Assembly (NCBI RefSeq): GCF_022012435.1 | Contig: NZ_JAKLUA010000008.1 | Span: 124,001 to 188,000 of the forward strand | Direction of reading: 5' to 3' | DNA: 64,000 nt | DNA from: Bradyrhizobium zhengyangense | GTDB taxonomy: Bacteria > Pseudomonadota > Alphaproteobacteria > Rhizobiales > Xanthobacteraceae | In this document: positions 1 through 8,978 of the stretch, piece after piece | How the letters are laid out: every line of letters begins with the position of its first letter | Numbering within the stretch: position 1 is the stretch's first letter | The notes under the pieces: generated by a model | What the model saw: only the letters and a program-made list of their open reading frames with translations | What the model was told of the DNA's origin: nothing | The model's database searches: none | Program-made: the position numbers and the translations under genes

Positions 1-1709
1 GCTCGGAAGGCTTCCTGCCCGCCCATCACTACGACCAGGTCTTCACAGCCCACGGCGTGATCATGATCTTCTTCGTGGCGATGCCGCTGGTGACCGGGCT
101 GATGAACTATGTCGTGCCGCTCCAGATCGGCGCCCGCGACGTGTCGTTCCCGTTCCTGAACAATTTCAGCTTCTGGATGACGGTCGGCGGTGCGGTACTG
201 GTGATGGCCTCGCTGTTCATCGGCGAATTCGCCCGCACCGGGTGGCTGGCTTATCCGCCGCTGTCGAACATCGGCTACAGTCCTGATGTCGGCGTCGACT
301 ATTACATCTGGGCGCTGCAGGTCGCCGGCGTCGGAACGACCTTGTCGGGCATCAACCTGATCTGCACCATCGTCAAGCTGCGCTGCCCCGGCATGACCAT
401 GATGCGGATGCCGGTGTTCACCTGGACCTCGCTCTGCACCAACATCCTGATCGTCGCCTCCTTCCCCGTCCTGACCGTCGTGCTCGCGCTGCTCTCGCTC
501 GATCGCTATGTCGGCACCAACTTCTTCACCAACGATTTCGGCGGCAGCCCGATGATGTACGTGAACCTGATCTGGATCTGGGGTCACCCTGAGGTCTACA
601 TCCTGGTTCTGCCCGCCTTCGGCATCTTCTCGGAAGTCACCTCGACCTTCTCCGGCAAGCGGCTGTTCGGCTACACCTCGATGGTCTACGCCACGGTCGT
701 CATCACCATCCTGTCGTACCTGGTGTGGCTGCACCACTTCTTCACGATGGGCTCGGGTGCCAGCGTCAACTCGTTCTTCGGCATCACCACGATGATCATC
801 TCGATCCCGACGGGCGCGAAGATGTTCAACTGGCTGTTCACGATGTATCGCGGCCGCATCCGCTACGAGCTGCCGATGATGTGGACGATTGCCTTCATGC
901 TGACCTTCGTGATCGGCGGCATGACCGGCGTTCTGCTCGCGGTGCCGCCGGCCGACTTCGTGCTGCACAACAGCCTGTTCCTGATCGCGCACTTCCACAA
1001 CGTGATCATTGGCGGCGTGGTGTTCGGAGCGTTCGCCGGCATCAACTACTGGTTCCCGAAGGCATTCGGCTTCAAGCTCGATCCGTTCTGGGGCAAGATG
1101 TCGTTCTGGTTCTGGGTCACCGGCTTCTACATGGCCTTCATGCCGCTCTACGTGCTCGGCCTGATGGGCGTGACCCGCCGCCTGCGCGTTTTCGACGATC
1201 CCTCGCTTCAGATCTGGTTTGTCATCGCCGCGATCGGCGCCGGCCTCGTCTTCCTCGGCATTCTCTCGATGCTGATGCAGTTCGCGGTCTCCTTCCTCAA
1301 GCGCGAGCAGCTCAAGGACGTAACCGGCGATCCCTGGGATGCGCGCACGCTGGAATGGGCGACCTCCTCGCCGCCGCCGGACTACAACTTCGCCTTTACC
1401 CCCGTCGTTCACGACAATGACGCCTGGTGGGACATGAAGAAGCGCGGCTATCAGCGTCCGCTCATGGGATTCAAATCGATCCACATGCCCCGCAGCACCG
1501 GCACCGGCATCATCCTCGCCGGCTTCGCCACCGCGATGGGTTTTGGTCTGATCTGGTACATGTGGTGGCTGGCCGCCTTGAGCTTCGTCGCGATGCTCGC
1601 CGTCGGGATCGGTCACACCTTCAACTATCACCGCGACTTCGACATTCCGGCTGATGACGTCATCCGGACCGAGGACTCGCGCACCAAACTGCTCGCCGGA
1701 GCCAAGTAA
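1..1709 (+). CDS. cyoB: cytochrome bo3 quinol oxidase subunit I (5' truncated)
   Basis: Catalytic subunit of the proton-pumping ubiquinol oxidase in the inner membrane; it reduces O2 to water at the heme o3-CuB centre. The gene is cut by the window edge and is in frame from base 3, so the GTG at 57 is not its start. Visible heme-copper residues: the low-spin heme His in TAHGVIM (base 51), HPEVY with the cross-linked His-Tyr pair, the CuB ligands in WLHHFF and the heme ligands in AHFHNVI. The residues match E. coli CyoB closely from the second helix to the C-terminus. About 100 N-terminal residues, and presumably cyoA, lie upstream. The stop codon abuts the cyoC ATG, so translation is likely coupled. 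Confidence 0.97.
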   Translation, partial: SEGFLPAHHYDQVFTAHGVIMIFFVAMPLVTGLMNYVVPLQIGARDVSFPFLNNFSFWMTVGGAVLVMASLFIGEFARTGWLAYPPLSNIGYSPDVGVDYYIWALQVAGVGTTLSGINLICTIVKLRCPGMTMMRMPVFTWTSLCTNILIVASFPVLTVVLALLSLDRYVGTNFFTNDFGGSPMMYVNLIWIWGHPEVYILVLPAFGIFSEVTSTFSGKRLFGYTSMVYATVVITILSYLVWLHHFFTMGSGASVNSFFGITTMIISIPTGAKMFNWLFTMYRGRIRYELPMMWTIAFMLTFVIGGMTGVLLAVPPADFVLHNSLFLIAHFHNVIIGGVVFGAFAGINYWFPKAFGFKLDPFWGKMSFWFWVTGFYMAFMPLYVLGLMGVTRRLRVFDDPSLQIWFVIAAIGAGLVFLGILSMLMQFAVSFLKREQLKDVTGDPWDARTLEWATSSPPPDYNFAFTPVVHDNDAWWDMKKRGYQRPLMGFKSIHMPRSTGTGIILAGFATAMGFGLIWYMWWLAALSFVAMLAVGIGHTFNYHRDFDIPADDVIRTEDSRTKLLAGAK

Positions 1710-2339
1710 ATGACTGTCGCTGTCAATCCCGCCCAGACCGGCGAACCGGTCTTCTACCTCGCCGACGAACATCCGCATCCGGAAGGCTACAGCACCTCGC
1801 TCGGCTTCTGGATCTACCTGATGAGCGACTGTCTCATCTTCGCGATGCTGTTCGCCGCCTTCGGCGTACTCGGCGCCAACTACGCCGCCGGCCCCGCGCC
1901 GAAGGACCTGTTCGACCTCAACCTGGTCGCAGTGAACACCTCGATGCTGCTGCTGTCGTCGATCACCTACGGTTTTGCCATGCTGACGATGCAGCAGAAC
2001 AAGATCGCGCAGACGCAGATGTGGCTCCTGATCACCGGCCTGTTCGGCGCCGCCTTCATCGGCATCGAGCTCACCGAGTTCGCCCACATGATCCATGAGG
2101 GCGCAACGCCCCAGCGCAGCGCCTTCCTGTCCGCCTTCTTCACCCTGGTCGGTACCCACGGCCTGCACGTCTCCTGCGGCCTGATCTGGCTGGTGACCCT
2201 CATGGTGCAGGTCTGGCGTTTCGGCCTGATCGAGGCCAACCGCCGCCGCCTGATGTGCCTGTCGATGTTCTGGCACTTCCTCGACGTGGTCTGGATCGGC
2301 GTCTTCACCTTCGTCTATCTCCTGGGAGTTCTGCGATGA
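1710..2339 (+). CDS. cyoC: cytochrome bo3 quinol oxidase subunit III
   Basis: A 209-residue integral membrane subunit of the bo3 oxidase, of the usual length for CyoC. It has five hydrophobic segments after a short polar N-terminus, the layout of quinol-oxidase-type subunit III (the cytochrome c oxidase type has seven). The ATG directly follows the cyoB stop and the end overlaps cyoD (ATGA), so the genes are translationally coupled. Subunit III has no metal centre; in the family it supports assembly and stability of the catalytic core. Confidence 0.96.
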   Translation: MTVAVNPAQTGEPVFYLADEHPHPEGYSTSLGFWIYLMSDCLIFAMLFAAFGVLGANYAAGPAPKDLFDLNLVAVNTSMLLLSSITYGFAMLTMQQNKIAQTQMWLLITGLFGAAFIGIELTEFAHMIHEGATPQRSAFLSAFFTLVGTHGLHVSCGLIWLVTLMVQVWRFGLIEANRRRLMCLSMFWHFLDVVWIGVFTFVYLLGVLR

Positions 2340-2716
2340 GCACCGATACCCACGCCGCGCACGCGGGCGACCATCACCACGACGACGGCCACGCCCAAAG
2401 CACCTTCTCGGGCTACATGCTCGGCTTCGTGCTCTCGGTGGTGCTGACCGCGATCCCGTTCTGGCTGGTGATGAGCGGCACGCTGCCGAGCAAGCAGATC
2501 ACCGCGCTGGTCATCATGGCCTTCGCGGTCGTGCAGATCGTCGTGCACATGATCTACTTCCTGCACATGAGCCCCAAGTCCGAGAACGGCTGGAGCATGA
2601 TGGCGTTGATCTTCACCATCGTCATGGTGGTGATCGCGCTGTCGGGTTCGCTGTGGGTGATGAACCACCTCAACAGCAACATGATGCCGATCCACGAGAT
2701 GACGGGAATGAAGTGA
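2336..2716 (+). CDS. cyoD: cytochrome bo3 quinol oxidase subunit IV
   Basis: A 126-residue protein with a His/Asp-rich cytoplasmic N-terminus followed by three transmembrane helices, as in CyoD. I start it at the ATG that overlaps the cyoC stop (ATGA) and not at the ATG at 2255, because the extra upstream residues lie inside cyoC and are arginine-rich shadow sequence. Subunit IV helps assemble the CuB site in bo3 oxidases. Its stop overlaps the GTG start of the SURF1 gene. Confidence 0.94.
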   Translation: MSTDTHAAHAGDHHHDDGHAQSTFSGYMLGFVLSVVLTAIPFWLVMSGTLPSKQITALVIMAFAVVQIVVHMIYFLHMSPKSENGWSMMALIFTIVMVVIALSGSLWVMNHLNSNMMPIHEMTGMK

Positions 2717-3564
2717 GCGATCCCGTGAGCCAGAGGGATAACGAACCGCGCAGCCCCGCAAGCGCAGCGCATCGCCCCTCCTTGTGGCTCACGGTCCTCT
2801 CGCTCATCGCTTTCGTCGTTTTGATGGCCCTCGGCGTCTGGCAGGTCGAGCGCCGCGCCTGGAAGCTGGCGCTGATCGACCGGGTCGAGCAGCGCGTCCA
2901 CGCCCCGGCGCAGCCGCTCCCCTCGCGGACTTCATGGCCGACCATCAGTGCCGCAAACGACGAATACCGGCATGTCGACGTCTCCGGCCGCTTCCTGCAC
3001 GACCGCGAGACCCTCGTTCAGGCCGTCACCGAGGAAGGCCCTGGCTATTGGGTGCTGACGCCGCTCCAGCGCGATGACGGCACGACAGTCCTGATCAACC
3101 GCGGCTTCGTGCCGTCGGAGCGGCGTGACCCATCGACGCGCCAGGGCGGCAATCCGGACGGCCGGGTCGTGGTCGCAGGCCTCTTGCGCGTCACCGAGCC
3201 GAAGGGCGGATTCCTCAGGGACAACGTGCCTCAGCACAACCGCTGGTATTCGCGGGATGTCGCCGCGATTGCGGCGGCCCGCGATCTCCAGAATGTGGCG
3301 CCCTTTTTCATCGATGCGGACGCCGGATCACAATCCGCTGGCGGTCCCATCGGCGGATTGACCGTGATCCGCTTTCCCAATAACCACCTGATCTACGCGC
3401 TGACGTGGTTTGCCCTGGCTTTCATGCTGGCTGGTAGACTTTTCGTCACATTTCGCGGCGGGCTGTTCCGCCGCCAACGCTTCGTCCACGAACCGGCCGG
3501 CGGCCCAGACGCCTCCGCCCGCAGGACGGGATCAGATGCTGGAACGATCGTCGAACCGACCTGA
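2713..3564 (+). CDS. SURF1 family oxidase assembly protein
   Basis: A 283-residue member of the SURF1/Shy1 family, which helps insert heme into subunit I of heme-copper oxidases. It shows the expected plan: an N-terminal transmembrane helix (about residues 22-44) ending in GVWQVERR, a periplasmic domain with GYWVLTPL and INRGFVP, and a C-terminal helix preceded by NNHLIYALTWF. The start is the GTG overlapping the cyoD stop (GTGA). Its 3' end overlaps the histidine kinase by 29 bases. Position at the end of the cyo genes fits a dedicated assembly factor for this oxidase. Confidence 0.9.
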   Translation: MSDPVSQRDNEPRSPASAAHRPSLWLTVLSLIAFVVLMALGVWQVERRAWKLALIDRVEQRVHAPAQPLPSRTSWPTISAANDEYRHVDVSGRFLHDRETLVQAVTEEGPGYWVLTPLQRDDGTTVLINRGFVPSERRDPSTRQGGNPDGRVVVAGLLRVTEPKGGFLRDNVPQHNRWYSRDVAAIAAARDLQNVAPFFIDADAGSQSAGGPIGGLTVIRFPNNHLIYALTWFALAFMLAGRLFVTFRGGLFRRQRFVHEPAGGPDASARRTGSDAGTIVEPT

Positions 3565-4921
3565 CGACGGGACTAGTTTGGGCGAGCCGGCTGTCACGCT
3601 GCAATCGCAGGCGGACGCGCGCAGCGAGCTGATCGGCGCTGCCCCCACCGACGACGAGACCAACCGCAAGAACATGGCGCTGCTGATCCAGCTGCGCTGG
3701 ACCGCGGTGGTCGGCCAGATCGTGACCATCGGCGGCGTGCATTTTTGGCTTGGCATTCCCCTGCCCCTGACCCGCATGGGCGCGGTGATCGGCGCGTTGG
3801 TGCTGCTCAACGTCTCAAGCCTGGTCTGGGTGCGCCATCGCGCCGCGATCACCAACAACGAGCTGCTGGTCGCGCTGATGCTCGACGTCGCGGCGCTGAC
3901 TGCACAGCTCTATCTCAGCGGCGGCGCGACCAATCCCTTCACCTCGCTGTTCCTGCTCCAGGTCACGCTCGGCGCGGTGCTGCTCGATGCCCGCTCGACC
4001 TGGTCGCTGGTGGCACTGAGCTGCGCGAGCTTCGTGTGGCTGACCATGGCCTACCGACCGCTCGACCTGCCGCCAAATCCCCTCAGCGAGACCTACACGC
4101 TCACCGTCACCGGCATGCTGCTGGGCTTCGTTCTCAACGCCGTGCTGCTGGTCGTGTTCGTCACCCGCATCAACAGGAATTTGCGCCAGCGCGACGCGCA
4201 TCTGGCGGCGCTGCGCCAGCATGCCGCCGAGCAGGACCACATCGTCCGCATGGGCCTGCTCGCCTCCGGCGCGGCACATGAGCTCGGCACGCCGCTCGCC
4301 TCGCTCTCCGTCATCCTCAGCGACTGGCGCCGCATGCCCGATCTCGTCGCCGATCAGGAGCTCGCAGAAGATCTCACGGAGATGGAGACCTCCCTGCAAC
4401 GCTGCAAAAGCATCGTAACGGGGATTCTGGTATCGGCCGGCGAGGCGCGCGGCGAAGGATCCTCGCCGACGACCGTGACCGCCTTCGTCACCGCGCTGGT
4501 CGAGGAATGGCGCGACGCCCGCTCGGCGCGGACGCTCTATTTCACCAACACCTTTGGTGAGGATGTCGCGATCGTCTCGGACGTCGCGCTGAAGCAGGTG
4601 ATCTTCAACGTGCTCGACAATGCCTATGAAGTCTCGCGCGAATGGGTGGAACTGCTCGCCGAGCGCGAAGGCGACAATCTGGTGCTCTCGATCAGCGACC
4701 GCGGCCCGGGCTTCGCGCCGGAAATGCTGGCCCAGCTCGGAAAGCCCTATCAGTCGAGCAAGGGCCGCGCCGGCGGCGGGCTCGGCCTGTTCCTGGTGGT
4801 CAACGTGGTGCGTAAGCTGGGGGGCAGCGTGACCGCGGAGAACCACAGGAAACGTGGCGCCACCGTACGCCTGACCCTGCCGCTCGCCACGCTCGCGATC
4901 GGAGGCAGCTTTGACGCCTGA
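3536..4921 (+). CDS. regB: RegB/PrrB-type redox sensor histidine kinase
   Basis: A 461-residue membrane histidine kinase. The N-terminal half holds about six transmembrane segments and includes GGATNPF near residue 128, the quinone-interaction signature of RegB/PrrB/ActS sensors. The H-box is AAHELGTPLAS with the phospho-His at residue 248, and a Cys (residue 290) sits 42 residues later in the dimerization region, close to where RegB carries its redox-active Cys. The C-terminus has N, G1 and G2 ATPase boxes (NVLDNAYE, DRGPGF, GGGLGLF). The ATG lies inside the SURF1 gene; an in-frame TTG at 3578 is an alternative. It overlaps its response regulator by 11 bases. The Bradyrhizobium name for this pair is RegSR. 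The link to redox sensing is from family knowledge. Confidence 0.9.
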   Translation: MLERSSNRPDDGTSLGEPAVTLQSQADARSELIGAAPTDDETNRKNMALLIQLRWTAVVGQIVTIGGVHFWLGIPLPLTRMGAVIGALVLLNVSSLVWVRHRAAITNNELLVALMLDVAALTAQLYLSGGATNPFTSLFLLQVTLGAVLLDARSTWSLVALSCASFVWLTMAYRPLDLPPNPLSETYTLTVTGMLLGFVLNAVLLVVFVTRINRNLRQRDAHLAALRQHAAEQDHIVRMGLLASGAAHELGTPLASLSVILSDWRRMPDLVADQELAEDLTEMETSLQRCKSIVTGILVSAGEARGEGSSPTTVTAFVTALVEEWRDARSARTLYFTNTFGEDVAIVSDVALKQVIFNVLDNAYEVSREWVELLAEREGDNLVLSISDRGPGFAPEMLAQLGKPYQSSKGRAGGGLGLFLVVNVVRKLGGSVTAENHRKRGATVRLTLPLATLAIGGSFDA

Positions 4922-5444
4922 CCGTTCGCTCATCGTCGTCGAGGACGACGAAGGCTTTGCGCGCACGCTGAAGCGCTCGTTCGAGCGCCGCGGCTACGAG
5001 GTCGTGCTCGCTGCTTCGATCGAGGACGTCCGGAAGGTTCTTGAGGACCGATCGTTCGGCTACGCCGTGGTCGACCTCAAGCTCGGCGGTGCCTCTGGGC
5101 TTGCCTGCGTCGAGCTGCTGCATACCCACGATGAGGAGATGCTGATCGTGGTGCTGACGGGCTTCGCCAGCATCTCGACCGCCGTCGAGGCCATCAAGCT
5201 TGGCGCCTGCCATTACCTCGCAAAGCCCTCCAACACCGACGACATCGAAGCCGCCTTCACCAAGGCCGAAGGCAACGCCGAGGTCGCGCTGGACGTGCGG
5301 CCGACCTCGATCAAGACGCTGGAATGGGAGCGGATCCACCAGACGCTGATCGAGACGGATTTCAACATCTCGGAAGCGGCAAGGCGCCTGGGCATGCACC
5401 GGCGCACGCTGGCGAGGAAGCTCGAGAAGCGGCCGGTGAAGTGA
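4911..5444 (+). CDS. regA: RegA/PrrA-type response regulator
   Basis: A 177-residue response regulator: a receiver domain with the acidic pocket EDD (residues 11-13), phospho-acceptor Asp55 in VVDLKL and the KP switch Lys, followed by a Fis-type helix-turn-helix, NISEAARRLGMHRRTLARKL. That helix-turn-helix, with HRRTL, is the RegA/PrrA/ActR/RegR signature. In Bradyrhizobium and Rhodobacter these proteins control respiration, nitrogen fixation and CO2 fixation genes in response to redox state. The start is TTG, supported by a strong GGAGG at 4901-4905 with five-base spacing, and it overlaps the kinase stop, so the pair is translationally coupled. Confidence 0.9.
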   Translation: MTPDRSLIVVEDDEGFARTLKRSFERRGYEVVLAASIEDVRKVLEDRSFGYAVVDLKLGGASGLACVELLHTHDEEMLIVVLTGFASISTAVEAIKLGACHYLAKPSNTDDIEAAFTKAEGNAEVALDVRPTSIKTLEWERIHQTLIETDFNISEAARRLGMHRRTLARKLEKRPVK

Positions 5445-5575
5445 GCGGTTCGCCGCGCGGGGAGGAAAACACTCGCGCGAGCTGATGACCTCGCGGCCAT
5501 GCATCACTAGAGTGCCCGATGCGGTGGCTGACGGCCGCCGCTGTGCTGCAACGGCCCAAGCGAGGAGACCGCCCC

Positions 5576-6967
5576 GTGACAATGCTCGTCGAGCGCCTCG
5601 GCTCGTCCGCCGCGCCGTCGCTTGCGCGCAGTCAGCGCGACACCGAAACCGTTCAGTTTGCACAGGCAGCGCTCGAGGCCGGCAAGAGGGAGGGCCTGCA
5701 ACTGGCCGTGCGGGCGCGCTATGTCGCGCTCTCCGTCATCGCCTGCCTGCTGCTAGCCATCAACCCGGCATGGGACCAGCTCTATTACGTGGCGTTGCTC
5801 AGCCTGTTCGCGCTGATCGGCTGGGCGCAGGTCAGGGTCGGGCGGGTCGGCGTATCGCGATCGGAATTGGCGCTTCTGTTCTGCGATCTGGCGCTGCTCA
5901 CATTCGTCATCGTCGTCCCGAACCCCTTCGGCACGACGCACTGGCCGGTGGCGATGCAATACCATTTCGGCAACTTCATCTACTTCTTCGTGCTGCTCGC
6001 GGGCGCCACGCTGGCCTATTCCTGGCGAACCGTGGTTGCAGTCGGAACATGGACGGCAGCGCTTTGGACGATCGGCGCGGCCTGGGTGTGGTGGCAACCT
6101 GATCGCGATCCCGCGCTGACCGCCCGCATTGCAGAGGCGGTGGGCGGCGATCACAGGCTGCTCGCGCTGATCTCACCCACTGCGATCGGATTCGGCCTCC
6201 GCATCCAGGAAATCGTCGTCTTCCTGATCGTGGCCGTAACGCTGGCGCTCGCGGTTCGCCGCAGCAATGATCTATTGATCAGACACGCCGCGGTGGAGCG
6301 GGAACGCGGCAACCTTGCGCGCTACTTCTCGCCCAATGTCGTCACGGAATTATCGAAGCACGACGAGCCGTTGAAGCAGGTGCGCACCCAGGACATCGCG
6401 GTGCTGTTCGTGGACATCGTCGGCTTCACGGCCTTTGCCGATGTGCGCTCTCCGGACGAAGTGGTGCGGACGTTGCGCGAGTTCCACGGATTGATGGAGC
6501 AGGAGGTTTTCCGCCACGAGGGCACGCTGGACAAATATCTGGGCGATGGACTGATGGCGACATTCGGCACCCCCTTCGCAGGCCCGCGCGACGCCAGCAA
6601 CGCGTTGCGCTGTGCCCAGGCCATGATCGCGGCAGCGGACCGATGGAGCGCGCAGCGAACGGCATCGGGTGAGCCGCCAATGCGTGTCAGCTTCGGCCTG
6701 CATTACGGACCGGTGGTGCTCGGCGATATCGGGCACACCTGTCTGGAATTTGCCGTGATCGGTGCGACCGTCAATGCCGCAAGCCGACTGGAGGGGCTGA
6801 CGCGCGAGCTCGACTGCGCGCTGGTGGCGAGCAACGACCTCGTCAGTCGCGCCAAGCTGGAGCTCGGTAGCACCGCCGACGCCTTTGCATCGTTGATCGC
6901 CCGCGATCCCCAGGCGATCCGCGGGCTCGAGCGGCCGATCGCGATCTGGACCCAGCCGCGGGCGTGA
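5576..6967 (+). CDS. membrane-bound class III adenylate/guanylate cyclase
   Basis: A 463-residue protein with about six hydrophobic segments in its N-terminal half and a class III nucleotide cyclase domain in the last 200 residues. Visible catalytic elements are FVDIVGFT (first metal Asp, near residue 280), LDKYLGDGLMATFG (substrate Lys and second metal Asp) and GATVNAASRLE (transition-state Asn/Arg). All metal ligands are present, so it should be active, most likely making cAMP. I chose GTG at 5576 because GAGGAG lies eight bases upstream; ATG 5519 and ATG 5582 are alternatives. It ends just before a bidirectional terminator and is not obviously part of the upstream operon. Confidence 0.88.
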   Translation: MTMLVERLGSSAAPSLARSQRDTETVQFAQAALEAGKREGLQLAVRARYVALSVIACLLLAINPAWDQLYYVALLSLFALIGWAQVRVGRVGVSRSELALLFCDLALLTFVIVVPNPFGTTHWPVAMQYHFGNFIYFFVLLAGATLAYSWRTVVAVGTWTAALWTIGAAWVWWQPDRDPALTARIAEAVGGDHRLLALISPTAIGFGLRIQEIVVFLIVAVTLALAVRRSNDLLIRHAAVERERGNLARYFSPNVVTELSKHDEPLKQVRTQDIAVLFVDIVGFTAFADVRSPDEVVRTLREFHGLMEQEVFRHEGTLDKYLGDGLMATFGTPFAGPRDASNALRCAQAMIAAADRWSAQRTASGEPPMRVSFGLHYGPVVLGDIGHTCLEFAVIGATVNAASRLEGLTRELDCALVASNDLVSRAKLELGSTADAFASLIARDPQAIRGLERPIAIWTQPRA

Positions 6968-7008
6968 CCAAGGCGAGGCTCGGCCGCCGTTGGATCACGC
7001 ACCCAAAC

Positions 7009-7037
7009 AAAAAGCCCGGCCGAGCGGCCGGGCTTTT
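7009..7037. terminator. bidirectional rho-independent terminator
   Basis: A perfect 11-bp stem (7011-7021 with 7026-7036) with loop GAGC. It is flanked by an A-run on the left and a T-run on the right, so it can end transcription from both sides. It lies between the convergent cyclase and carD genes. Confidence 0.9.
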
Positions 7038-7066
7038 GATCTGTTGCGATCGATGCGACGAGATGC

Positions 7067-8071
7067 TTACGCGGCCTCGTCGGCGACCGTGGTGTCGTCG
7101 CCATCGGTATCGTCGGTATCGCCCTCGGCATCCGCCTCGCCTTCGCCATCGGCGGCTTCCGCCTTGGCATTGGCACGGCGCGGGCTCTTGGCGAGCTGGG
7201 CCTCGATTTCCTTGACCGCTTCGGTCTCGGTCGAGTGCTGCACCACCGCGATCTCGCGGGAGAGGCGATCGAGCGCCGCTTCATAGAGCTGGCGTTCGCT
7301 ATAGGACTGCTCCGGCTGCGACTCCGAGCGATAGAGGTCGCGCACGACTTCCGCGATCGCGACGATGTCGCCCGAGTTGATCTTCGCTTCGTATTCCTGG
7401 GCGCGGCGCGACCACATGGTGCGCTTGACGCGGGCGCGGCCCTTGAGGGTCTCCAGCGCCTTCTTCACCAGCGCCGGCTCGGACAGCTTGCGCATGCCGA
7501 CATTGGCGACCTTGGCGGTCGGAACGCGCAGCGTCATCTTGTCCTTGATGAAGTTGATGACGAACAGCTCGAGCTTCGCACCGGCGATCTCCTGCTCCTC
7601 GATGGCCAGGATCTGGCCGACGCCGTGAGCGGGATAGACGACGAATTCATTGGCCTTGAAGCCCTGACGCTGGGTCACGACCTTCTTTTCCTCGACCTTC
7701 GGCGCAGGTGCAGCAGCCTTCACGGCCGGCTTGGCAGCAGCAACGGGGGCCTTGGCAGGGGCGGCAGCAACAGGAGCCTTCGGAGCAACGGGCTTGGCAG
7801 CGGGAGCCTTGGCAACAGCAGGCTTGGCAGCAGCAGGCTTGGCAACGGTCGCTTTCGCGGCCGGTTTGGCAGTCTTGTTAGGCATTGCACTTCTTTTCTT
7901 CGAGGACTTTGCAGCCGGCGCCTTAGTCGCGGTCCGACCCTTGGATGCGCTACGGCTGGCCGCGGCGACTTTTTTGGCCTCCTTATGGGAAGCCCTCGCT
8001 GAAGTACTCTTTTTACGCGTTTTCTGTGACACAGCCTGCGCGCGGAAACTGCCACGCCCCTGTTTCGACAT
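7067..8071 (-). CDS. carD: CarD/CdnL family transcriptional regulator with charged tails
   Basis: The central part (from about residue 138, FKANEFVVYPAHGVGQI) is a CarD/CdnL domain, which binds RNA polymerase beta and stabilizes promoter open complexes. It is preceded by about 130 residues rich in Lys, Ala and Pro with histone-H1-like AAKPA repeats, and followed by a very acidic tail (EGEADAEGDTDDTDGDD). The ATG at 8071 has no clear Shine-Dalgarno. An internal ATG at 7885 (MPNKTAKPAAK) has AAGAAAAGAAG upstream and may be the true start, which would give 272 residues. Codons between the two starts are less GC-biased than the rest. It ends at the shared terminator. Confidence 0.88.
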   Translation of the reverse strand: MSKQGRGSFRAQAVSQKTRKKSTSARASHKEAKKVAAASRSASKGRTATKAPAAKSSKKRSAMPNKTAKPAAKATVAKPAAAKPAVAKAPAAKPVAPKAPVAAAPAKAPVAAAKPAVKAAAPAPKVEEKKVVTQRQGFKANEFVVYPAHGVGQILAIEEQEIAGAKLELFVINFIKDKMTLRVPTAKVANVGMRKLSEPALVKKALETLKGRARVKRTMWSRRAQEYEAKINSGDIVAIAEVVRDLYRSESQPEQSYSERQLYEAALDRLSREIAVVQHSTETEAVKEIEAQLAKSPRRANAKAEAADGEGEADAEGDTDDTDGDDTTVADEAA

Positions 8072-8228
8072 TTGGTTTCACGGGAACCCAGAGGGGCCAA
8101 CGGGGCTGACGGGGTTCGGCTTAATGTGCCCAATATAGCACATTTCCCGCAAAAATCAATGATTTAGGGGTCTTGGGGGCTGGTTTTCGGCGCTGACGAA
8201 GGTATTAGGGTTAAGTTTGCGCCGGATT

Positions 8229-8567
8229 TTAGTCTCCGGAGCCGGGGTTCTTAGAAAAATATTTCTCGAACTTGCCCGCCTGCCCGTCGAACTCCTCGGC
8301 GTCGGCAGGTGATTCTTTCTTCTGGGTGATGTTCGGCCAGCTCTTGGCGTATTCGGAGTTCACCTCGAGCCACTTTTCCAGACCCGGCTCGGTGTCCGGC
8401 TTGATGGCGTCCGCCGGACATTCCGGCTCGCACACGCCGCAATCGATGCATTCGTCGGGATGGATGACCAGCATGTTCTCGCCCTCGTAGAAACAGTCGA
8501 CGGGGCAGACCTCGACGCAGTCGGTGTACTTGCACTTGATGCAGTTTTCAGTGACGACGTAAGTCAT
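8229..8567 (-). CDS. fdxA: ferredoxin FdxA (7Fe type)
   Basis: A 112-residue ferredoxin of the FdxA/ferredoxin II family. It has CIKCKYTDCVEVCPVDCF for the [3Fe-4S] and shared ligands and CIDCGVCEPECP for the [4Fe-4S] cluster, then the family's C-terminal extension of about 50 residues. It is a soluble electron carrier and is highly conserved in alphaproteobacteria. It is transcribed leftward, upstream of carD, with a 157-base gap that shows no gene. Confidence 0.95.
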   Translation of the reverse strand: MTYVVTENCIKCKYTDCVEVCPVDCFYEGENMLVIHPDECIDCGVCEPECPADAIKPDTEPGLEKWLEVNSEYAKSWPNITQKKESPADAEEFDGQAGKFEKYFSKNPGSGD

Positions 8568-8699
8568 CCAACGCTCCGAAAAGCTCTCTTAAAAGTCGCG
8601 GCTTGCGTAGCGCGGATGGCCCCGCGCTGCAAGGTCGGGAAGCTCCGATCATGACGGCTTTATGTGGTTGATCGACCAAGAAATGAACGATGAGCGCAA

Positions 8700-8975
8700 T
8701 TAATTGCGCTTTACGTCGCCGAGCTCCTCGTAAAGCACGCGCGCCGAGGCGGCGTCGCCGCGGCGCTCGTTGAAGCCGGTCACCTTCAGCACGCGCACGG
8801 TGCGATCGAGTGCGACGGTGATGACGTCGCCGATCTTGATCGCATGGCCGGGCGATGTCTCGCGCGTGCCGTTGATGCGGACGTGGCCGGACTCGACGAG
8901 CTCAGCCGCCGAGGTCCGCGCCTTCACCACCCGCGCGTGCCACAGCCATTTGTCGAGGCGCTGCCGCTCGGTCGT
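8700..8975 (-). CDS. S4-domain RNA-binding protein with apparent ACG start
   Basis: A 91-residue S4-domain protein of the Hsp15 type (RQRLDKWLWHARVVKART, then ESGHVRINGTR), which binds structured RNA, probably ribosomal. The conserved N-terminus is open in frame back to the helicase stop, yet contains no ATG, GTG or TTG before the conserved core. The first normal start, GTG at 8930, would delete the first S4 helix. An ACG at 8973-8975 lies exactly where related proteins begin (TERQRLDKWLW), six bases after a perfect AAGGAG (8982-8987). I therefore annotate ACG as start, either a rare functional start or a mutated ATG. It follows the helicase by only three bases and is probably coupled to it. 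Confidence 0.75.
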   Translation of the reverse strand, partial: TTERQRLDKWLWHARVVKARTSAAELVESGHVRINGTRETSPGHAIKIGDVITVALDRTVRVLKVTGFNERRGDAASARVLYEELGDVKRN

Positions 8976-8978
8976 GGA

